This document shows, one piece after another, positions 58,397-64,000 of a stretch of DNA of 64,000 nucleotides. Under the pieces are notes generated by a model that did no database searches, was not told the DNA's origin, and saw only the letters and a program-made list of their open reading frames with translations. Positions within the stretch are counted from its first letter, which is position 1; each line of letters begins with the position of its first letter. The translations under genes and the position numbers were made by a program. Location: contig DIHE01000005.1 in assembly GCA_002420005.1 (NCBI GenBank), positions 72,521-136,520 on the forward strand. The letters run 5' to 3'. The DNA comes from Holophagales bacterium UBA5704 (GTDB lineage Bacteria > Acidobacteriota > Thermoanaerobaculia > Multivoradales > UBA5704).

Positions 58397-60736
58397 TCAA
58401 CTTCCGGGCTGCAGCACCAGCTTGTCCTTCGCCTGCAGGTCCACCTGCTCGCGGCTGAACAGGAGCGGGAAGTACTCTCCCCCCGCCCACAGCGGCAGCA
58501 GATCCGCGTAATGCGGGCTGCCGGGCTGGCCGGACTGGCCCGGCACGTTCGTGGCCACCGAGCGGTCCCAGTCCGCCACGTCCAGGATCTCGCGGAACGA
58601 GGCGCCGTGGACCGCCTGGAAGCCCGGCCCCGCCGCCGCATTCACGGTCCCAGCGTCGCCCCCCCGCTCCACCGGCGGCAGGTCGAGAAGGGCGCTCTGC
58701 GCTTCACCGGTGGACAGGGGGTGGCGAAACGGTGTCTGGTGCAGGGCACCCCAGCGCCACGAGGCCGGATCGGGGCCGAGCTTCTCTTCCGCCTTCTGGA
58801 GCGCCGCGGCGAGCGTCCGGTAGAGCACCGCATCGCGCTCCTCGGGGCGCACCGCTTCCAGGGCTTCGACGGCGCGCTGGGGCGAAGCGGACGGTGCCAG
58901 CAGCTTCCACTGCTCCGCGGTGAGCTGCGGCGAGAAGACCGCGGCGGGCAGCTCGGCGCTCCAGAGGGCATAGACCGCCGCTTCCGCCGAGTCCTTGCCG
59001 AGGCTCCCGTCCCAGCGCAGCAGCCGGCCGATCCAGGGGCGCAGGGCCTCCTGCGCCGGCTGCGTGCGTCCGGCGAGCCCCAGCAGGCGGAGCAGCCGCT
59101 TCGCCGACACCGACAGCACGTCGTGTTGCAGCTCCTGGAAGTCCTGCACGGTGAATTTTTGGCCACCCGGTACGCGGAACGCCTGGAGGATCCGCTGGTA
59201 ACGATCCGGCGGCGCCCAGTCGTAGCCCAGGACGTGCGGATAGCCGGCGGGGGTGATGTTGTGGTTCGCCGTGGCCAGGAAGCCGCCGGGAGGATTGAAG
59301 GCCGACGGCAGCTCACCGGGCGGCAGGAAGCCCTGCCATTCGAAACGGCCGTCCCCCGGCACGGGCAGCAGGCCATCCCAGCCTTTGCGGATCGGCGCGA
59401 GCCCCGCCACCTGCCAGCCGATGTTGCCGTCCACGTCGGCATAGAGGAGGTTCTCGGAGGGGACCTTCCAGCGCGCCGCGGCTTTCTGGAACTCCTCCCA
59501 GGTTCGCGCCCGGTTGAGCGAGAGGGCGCCGAGGTAGCCGGCGGTCCCCGGCTCGCCACCCACCCAGCGCAGCACGTAGGCCCGGCGACGCGCGGGGTCC
59601 TCGTGCAGGACGGGCCCATGGCGCGTCCATTTGAGATCGACCTCGACCGGATCTCCCCCCTTCACCCGGATCGTCTGGCGCTCCACCTGCAGGGTCTCCC
59701 AGCCGTCACCGAACCGGACGAGGCCCGGATCGTCCGGATGGGTCTCCTCGACGACGAGATCCTGCTGGTCGATGCCGACGATGGTGAAACCGAAACCGAC
59801 GCGGTCGTTGTGGCCGGCCGAAACCCCCGGCAGGGCCGGTTCCCCCGCCCCGATGACGTTCCAGCCCGGCCCGACGAGATGGACCATCCAGCGCAGGCTC
59901 GGCAGCTGCAGGGCGCGGTGGGGGTCGTTGGCCAGCAGCGGCTTGCCGGTGGCGGACAGAGCACCGGAGACCACCCAGTTGTTGCTCCCGTCGCGGAACG
60001 AGACCGGCCCGCGGAGCGCTCCGGAGCCGGCCAGGATCTCCGGATCGATCCCGGTGAGATCGAGGCCCGGCGGGATCTCCAGTGCCTTCGGTGGATCGGT
60101 CGGCAGGAACCGTTCGGTCAGCTCGGCGCCCACCTCCCGGAGAAGCCGGGCGCGCGCCACCTCGGAGCCGGCGTTGAGCGTCACCGCCCAGGAGGCATGG
60201 CGCAGCAGGCACACCTCGGGCGTCCAGGGCTCGGGAGTGAAGCCAGCCAGCTCGAACTCCAGCGGCAGCCGGCCGCGGCTCTGGGCGATGAAGGCGTTCA
60301 CGCCTCGAACGAAGGCGGTGACGATCTCGCGCGCGTCCGGTGCATAGCTCGCCCATTCGGCGTCCATGTCCCCGCGGTAGCGCAGGAGACGGGCGAAGCG
60401 GTCTCCGGCGACCGCGCGCGGTCCCAGGATCTCGGCGAGCCGGCCCTCACCCGCCCGCCGCCAAAGCTCCATCTGGAACAGGCGGTCCTGTGCCGCCACG
60501 AATCCCTGGGCGAAGAACAGGTCCTCCTGGGTCTCGGCATAGATGTGGGGGATGCCCCAGGGATCGCGCAGGACGGTGACCGGCTTCTGCAGGCCGGCGA
60601 GCCGCAAGGTCCCGGAGGTCTGCGCCAGGACCGCCTGCGCCCGCTCCTCCAGGGATGGCGGGGCGACCGGTGGCGGCGGAGCGGAGGAACAGGCGGCGCA
60701 GAGGAGGAGGCCGGCGAGAAGGGGCACAGAACGCAT
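58397..60736 (-). CDS. penicillin acylase family lipoprotein
   Basis: 779 residues with a lipobox signal (PLLAGLLLCAAC, lipidated Cys ~15). It has the Ntn-hydrolase layout: alpha-chain region with PHIYAETQEDLFFAQGFVAA, then the self-cleavage site before the nucleophile Ser in DGSNNWVVSG (~250) and ANDPHRALQLPS of the beta chain. Such enzymes hydrolyse amide bonds of acyl-homoserine lactones, beta-lactam side chains or peptides. Cleavage makes two chains with removal of a spacer. Attachment to the outer or cytoplasmic membrane is predicted. Confidence 0.9.
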   Translation of the reverse strand: MRSVPLLAGLLLCAACSSAPPPPVAPPSLEERAQAVLAQTSGTLRLAGLQKPVTVLRDPWGIPHIYAETQEDLFFAQGFVAAQDRLFQMELWRRAGEGRLAEILGPRAVAGDRFARLLRYRGDMDAEWASYAPDAREIVTAFVRGVNAFIAQSRGRLPLEFELAGFTPEPWTPEVCLLRHASWAVTLNAGSEVARARLLREVGAELTERFLPTDPPKALEIPPGLDLTGIDPEILAGSGALRGPVSFRDGSNNWVVSGALSATGKPLLANDPHRALQLPSLRWMVHLVGPGWNVIGAGEPALPGVSAGHNDRVGFGFTIVGIDQQDLVVEETHPDDPGLVRFGDGWETLQVERQTIRVKGGDPVEVDLKWTRHGPVLHEDPARRRAYVLRWVGGEPGTAGYLGALSLNRARTWEEFQKAAARWKVPSENLLYADVDGNIGWQVAGLAPIRKGWDGLLPVPGDGRFEWQGFLPPGELPSAFNPPGGFLATANHNITPAGYPHVLGYDWAPPDRYQRILQAFRVPGGQKFTVQDFQELQHDVLSVSAKRLLRLLGLAGRTQPAQEALRPWIGRLLRWDGSLGKDSAEAAVYALWSAELPAAVFSPQLTAEQWKLLAPSASPQRAVEALEAVRPEERDAVLYRTLAAALQKAEEKLGPDPASWRWGALHQTPFRHPLSTGEAQSALLDLPPVERGGDAGTVNAAAGPGFQAVHGASFREILDVADWDRSVATNVPGQSGQPGSPHYADLLPLWAGGEYFPLLFSREQVDLQAKDKLVLQPGS

Positions 60737-60748
60737 GAGGTGGCGCGG

Positions 60749-61330
60749 TCAGGCGTGAGGTTTCCCGAACTTCTCGCGGATGGCCTCGAGGACGTCACGG
60801 GTCTGGCGATCCGCCCGGGATTCGAGGACCTTCATGCGGCCATCCATGGCCTGCATCCGAACAGTGAAGCTCTGCAATTGCTGGTCAAGCACCTTCATCC
60901 GGCCATCCAGGTTCACATAGAAGGGCGCCAGAGCATCCTTGACCTCCTGGAGGGACACCCGGTTCTCCTGCTGATTGGCCTCCATCCGCTCGGTGACGCC
61001 CATCCCACCCTCCGCCACCAGACGCAGGTCGCTCCGCATGGCCTCCAAGAGAACTCCGGTATGGCGGTTCTCCTCGCGAAGCTCCGAGAGCTGTGCCGCG
61101 GTCCCCTCGCGAAGCTCCGCAAGCTCCTCACGAAGCGAGGAGAACTGCGCGGCCGTGTCCTCGCGAAGCTCCGAGAGCTCCTTACGGACGCCCGCAATCT
61201 GACCCGACGTCTCCTCGCGAAGCTCCGAGAGCTCCTTGCGGACGCCCGCAAACTGGCGCGACGTCTCCTCGAAGCGGTCGTCGATTCGCGTAAAACGTTC
61301 GTCGAAATAGGCCTTCAGCTCCGGGTCCAT
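60749..61330 (-). CDS. coiled-coil protein of repeated heptads
   Basis: 193 residues. After FDERFTRIDDRFEETSRQFA it has near-repeats of about 17-22 residues (GVRKELSELREETSGQIA, GVRKELSELREDTAAQFS), mirrored in the DNA, followed by a second region with the pair DGRMKVLDQQLQ and DGRMKVLESRAD. It is predicted to be an elongated oligomeric coiled coil. GGAGGG is 3 nt before ATG 61330. No signal peptide, no family recognised. Repeat number could change by slippage. Confidence 0.6.
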   Translation of the reverse strand: MDPELKAYFDERFTRIDDRFEETSRQFAGVRKELSELREETSGQIAGVRKELSELREDTAAQFSSLREELAELREGTAAQLSELREENRHTGVLLEAMRSDLRLVAEGGMGVTERMEANQQENRVSLQEVKDALAPFYVNLDGRMKVLDQQLQSFTVRMQAMDGRMKVLESRADRQTRDVLEAIREKFGKPHA

Positions 61331-61374
61331 GCTCCCTCCATTCCTCCGGTGCACGACACAGCCTATCAAGCGAA

Positions 61375-61405
61375 GAGCCCGCCGCGCAAGGGCGCAGGCG
61401 GGCTC
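61375..61405 (-). terminator. GC-rich hairpin after the FOXRED2-like gene
   Basis: GAGCCCGCC (61375-61383) and its perfect complement (61397-61405) form a 9-bp stem with a 13-nt loop, 34 nt beyond the stop of the flavoprotein gene, followed on the minus strand by TTCGCTT. The U-tract is weak, so the call is tentative. Confidence 0.4.
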
Positions 61406-61439
61406 CGGAAGGGCGTTCGGCCCGAAGCGAGGGGGCGCT

Positions 61440-63029
61440 TTACTTCTGGACGCCGACCGGCGCCTCCTGGTGCTTGGCGAAGAACTCGCGGAGCGGCTGG
61501 ACGTGGTTGTCCAGCTCCTTCCACTCGCCGAACAGGTTCTCCAGGAGGTGGTACTCGGCCACCAACAGCGGGCCGTTCCAGCGCCGGATCACCGGGTGGA
61601 GGAAGACGCTCTCGTCCGCCGCGTCGACCACCGGCTTGCGCTCGATGGCGAACGGATCGCCGTGGATGTGGCCGAACTCCAGGGCGAGCGTGTAGTAGTG
61701 GCCGCTCGCGCTGAGCTCCGTCTCGTGCACGTAGGCGAGCGGCAACTCTTCATAGTAGCGGGCGCTGGAGCCGTCCGAGGAGACGATCATCACGTCGTGC
61801 AGGAAGCCGTACTGCTGCCAGAGGGCCGAGCTGCGGTTGATCCGCTCCAGGGTGGCGGTCAACAGGCCTTCGACGGTGGGCTCGATCTCGCGGCTCGGCA
61901 GCTCCTTGCCGTGGAACTTCTTCTCGAGCATCCGGTGCAGGGCGCGCACATTGTAGCGGAAGCCGTGGATGAAGCCCGAGGTCGTCTTCTTGTAGTCGCG
62001 CGAGTGGGTCAGGGTCCCGGCGAAGTACATGCCCGGGACGTTGGTCGACTCCCACTCGCTGGTCAGGGCCGGGAAGCGGTTCTTGATCACCAGCTCCGGC
62101 CGGCAGTCCTCGGCATAGATCGAGTCGTCGAAGCCGAAGCCGGTGCAGAAGATCACCCGGTCGTAGACGATCGTCTCGGTCTCGCCGCAGGCATGGCTGT
62201 AGGTCAGAGAGACGGCCAGCTTGCCTTCGGCATTGCGCTCGATCTTGTTGATGGTGGCGTCGAGGACGGCGTTCTGGGACTTGAGCTGGTAGGTGTCGAG
62301 GAAGTTGTTGTTGACCGCGCGCAGGTTGCCGACGTAGTGGGTGGCCCAGGCCAGCTTGACCGGCTCGGGGCTGCAGACGTGGATCATCGCGGTCGTCTCG
62401 ACCAGGTTGTCCGCCGTCTCGAACGCGGAGTTGCCCTTGCCCACGATCAGCACGCGCTGGTTGATGAAGTCTTCCGGATCGACCGACACGGTGGCGTACT
62501 GCTCGCACAGCTCGACGCCCGGGATGTCCGGAATGACCGGCTTCGGAATGCCCGTCGCCACCACCAGCCGCCGGCAGGTGAAGACGTTCGACGCCTCATC
62601 GAGGAGACGGAAGCCTTCCATCCCTTCCCCGAGACGCTCGACCCGGACGATCCGGGTGTTGCGCCGGATGTTCAGGTTGTAGCAATCGGCGTAGTCATTG
62701 AGGTATTGAACGAGCTTGTCGGCGGGCGGGAAGTACTTGCGGGTGTAGTCGCCGAAATTGAGCCGGCCGTCGTCGGCCAGCAGAGAGTTCCAGTCCCAGC
62801 GCAGGTTGATCTCGGGATCGTCGTAGCCGGTGTAGACCTTGTTGGAGGAGATCAGGGTGCGATGCCGAGGATACTGTTTGAAGGAGGTTCCGGGGCCTTC
62901 ACCGCGCTCCAGGATCAGGTAGCTGCGGCCGGCCGTCGCCAGATGATGGCCGAGCTGCAAGCCCGCCGGTCCGGCGCCGAGAATGAGGTACTCGAAGTCA
63001 AGAGCTTCCGCATGTGCGTCGTGATTCAT
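61440..63029 (-). CDS. FAD-dependent oxidoreductase, FOXRED2/flavin-monooxygenase-like
   Basis: 529 residues. FAD motif YLILGAGPAGLQLGHHLA (~14-31), NADPH-type motif RVLIVGKGNSAFETADNL (~192-210) and FCTGFGFDDSIY (~285) are arranged as in class B monooxygenases. The sequence YPRHRTLISSNKVYTGYDDP and the C-terminal domain resemble eukaryotic FOXRED2-type proteins more than Baeyer-Villiger enzymes. ATG 63029 has AGGGA 6 nt upstream. Possible substrates are thiols or amino-acid derivatives; none can be read. Confidence 0.82.
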   Translation of the reverse strand: MNHDAHAEALDFEYLILGAGPAGLQLGHHLATAGRSYLILERGEGPGTSFKQYPRHRTLISSNKVYTGYDDPEINLRWDWNSLLADDGRLNFGDYTRKYFPPADKLVQYLNDYADCYNLNIRRNTRIVRVERLGEGMEGFRLLDEASNVFTCRRLVVATGIPKPVIPDIPGVELCEQYATVSVDPEDFINQRVLIVGKGNSAFETADNLVETTAMIHVCSPEPVKLAWATHYVGNLRAVNNNFLDTYQLKSQNAVLDATINKIERNAEGKLAVSLTYSHACGETETIVYDRVIFCTGFGFDDSIYAEDCRPELVIKNRFPALTSEWESTNVPGMYFAGTLTHSRDYKKTTSGFIHGFRYNVRALHRMLEKKFHGKELPSREIEPTVEGLLTATLERINRSSALWQQYGFLHDVMIVSSDGSSARYYEELPLAYVHETELSASGHYYTLALEFGHIHGDPFAIERKPVVDAADESVFLHPVIRRWNGPLLVAEYHLLENLFGEWKELDNHVQPLREFFAKHQEAPVGVQK

Positions 63030-63205
63030 GGTCGTTCCCTCCAAAAGTACATCATCAAAAAATCCTTGCCGTGACTCAGGCTCTTTTCGTCAGAAAGAGC
63101 GACGACAGGGAGTGCGCGTCCAAGATCCTGTTCGGAACGATGTCCGTGTCGACTCTTTAGTGCTCCGAGGTGGCCGAAGCGGGACAAACGCCGAACACTT
63201 TTTTA

Positions 63206-63570
63206 TCATCGCATCGCGAGCGGTGGATCGACTCCGGTCGCCCGGCGTGCCGGGACCCGGCCGGCCACCAGGGCGACCAGCGTGAGAAGGGCGGCCACCA
63301 CCGGATATCCCTCGGACTGACACCGAAGAGCTGTCCCGCCAGGAGACGGGTCAGGCCCGCAGCTCCGGCGAGCCCCAGAAGGACTCCAGCCGTGGCCAGG
63401 GTCAGACTTTGCCGAAGGACTAGGCGAGGCCCCCATACCCCCCACCGAGGCGAGGATCAGGGCCAGCCCGGCGAACGGAGCGACCAACATCATACCAAAA
63501 AGCGCGGGAGAAAGCGGGAAGACATCGCGGTCACCCGGTACAGCACGAAGGGGTCGTACACGTCGTCCGA
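63206..63570 (-). pseudogene. decayed C-terminus of an ADOP/MacB-type ABC permease
   Basis: Pieces of the conserved end of orphan ABC permeases occur in order but in different frames: LYRVTAMSS, then LFGMMLVAPFAGLALILASV, then (frame shifted) LRQSLTLATAGVLLGLAGAA with TRLLAGQLFGVSP, then (shifted back) YPVVAALLTLVALVAG with VPARRATGVDPPLAMR and a stop. At least two frameshifts and a deletion after ILASVGG are needed to join them, so the gene is dead. It lies between the flavoprotein gene and the Rpn-type gene. The ~180 bp before the flavoprotein start holds no gene I can see. Confidence 0.7.
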
Positions 63571-63602
63571 GGTCGCGTCGGCGGCGGCGGCGAGCCGCAG
63601 GG

Positions 63603-64000
63603 TCAGCTCCAACGCCGGTCGCGGAACAGGCGGTCCTGCAACGCCTTGAGCTCCTCGGCCTCCAGGCCGGCCAGGACCGCCTCCCGCTCCCCGCCGAGAT
63701 CGATCTGGAAAGCGCGGCAAAAGGACCGGATCGACTCGCGCAAGCCATTCTCCAGACCCTCTGCGCGACCCTCTTCACGACCCTCTTCACGGCCGAGTCG
63801 CTGCGCCAGGCTGAGCGCGCCGCGGGCGTCCTGCTCGGCAATTTTCGCGCGATCGTAGAGGTCCAGCTCCTCGGGGTCGAAGCCCGCCATCCGCGCCACC
63901 TCCAGGGCGTCCCGGTACGGCTTCTCCGGCAATGCCGGCGGCACCCCCTCCAGGGTCTCCGCCTCGCGAAAGAAATAGGCCCAACGGGCGATCGGCCCCT
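63603..64000 (-). CDS. Rpn family recombination-promoting nuclease/putative transposase, C-terminal part
   Basis: The frame is open to the window edge, so the N-terminal PD-(D/E)XK nuclease domain lies outside. The visible 130 residues begin GPIARWAYFFREAETLEGVP and include RDALEVARMAGFDPEELDLY, then a GREEGREEGRAEGLENGL repeat and a short C-terminal domain, typical of the tail of Rpn/PD-(D/E)XK transposase-family proteins. Such proteins promote RecA-independent recombination. Its stop lies ~35 bp before the decayed permease. Confidence 0.8.
   Translation of the reverse strand, partial: GPIARWAYFFREAETLEGVPPALPEKPYRDALEVARMAGFDPEELDLYDRAKIAEQDARGALSLAQRLGREEGREEGRAEGLENGLRESIRSFCRAFQIDLGGEREAVLAGLEAEELKALQDRLFRDRRWS

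Noticed and set aside
56744..61714. A 1656-codon plus-strand open frame opposite the glycosyltransferase, penicillin acylase and coiled-coil genes
   Set aside because: It is antisense to three well-recognised genes, its translation is rich in Arg, Gln, His and Gly with no domain, and high GC content makes such shadow frames long.

Overview
The window is GC-rich, densely packed chromosomal DNA, most probably from an Acidobacteriota lineage such as Thermoanaerobaculia; a myxobacterium-like soil bacterium is the main alternative. The pointers are a large BNR-repeat (VPS10/sortilin-like) exported protein, remnants of an acidobacterial-type MacB/ADOP permease, a C-terminal LIDTRNPDG-type domain on a secreted phosphatase, a LodA/LodB pair and many ATGA/GTGA gene overlaps. 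This placement is inferred from gene content only. I saw no rRNA, tRNA, CRISPR array or intact transposon.

Layout. 0-8.6 kb: OPT-family transporter, L,D-transpeptidase-like protein, two tandem secreted metzincin proteases, secreted metallophosphoesterase and TPR protein. 8.7-20.6 kb: uvrC and uvrB enclose an accessory block holding two duplicated GNAT genes around a DJ-1/PfpI gene, an orphan HicB, a two-gene TIR + KGGVGR-NACHT-FGE system, a nuclease-fold/DUF2283 pair and an AbiEii-like nucleotidyltransferase. 20.6-29.7 kb: class A penicillin-binding protein, then a leftward run rpsF-rpsR-rplI-methyltransferase-BNR protein-DUF1080-like protein. 29.9-36.3 kb: a rightward set of CPLC membrane protein, tyrosinase, LodA-like quinoprotein oxidase and LodB-like flavoprotein. 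36.3-38.9 kb: ABC exporter with an N-terminal HMA-like domain and a DUF5132-like partner. 38.9-52.5 kb: a leftward biosynthetic cluster of aldo/keto reductase, KAS III-like enzyme, nucleotidyltransferase, AurF-like diiron oxygenase, carrier protein, PAS-PAS-GAF protein, stand-alone adenylation enzyme, NRPS with T-C-A-T-R order, double P-loop kinase and HAD phosphatase. 52.6-64 kb: P-type ATPase carrying the same HMA-like domain, histidine kinase, GT39-like transferase, penicillin acylase, coiled-coil protein, FOXRED2-like flavoprotein, decayed ADOP permease and a partial Rpn-type nuclease.

Two systems stand out. The TIR and KGGVGR-NACHT-FGE genes overlap by 4 bp and look like a sensor/NTPase plus NADase-type effector of a biological-conflict (anti-phage-like) system. 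The NRPS cluster joins a free adenylation enzyme to a T-C-A-T-R protein whose second pocket reads, by hand alignment, as proline. This is the logic used for reductive release of Xaa-prolinal, as in pyrrolobenzodiazepines, but here it is combined with a diiron oxygenase/carrier/KAS III subcluster.

A regulatory theme also emerges: at least seven genes have a TANNNT -10 hexamer only 5-9 nt before the start codon, as expected for leaderless transcripts.
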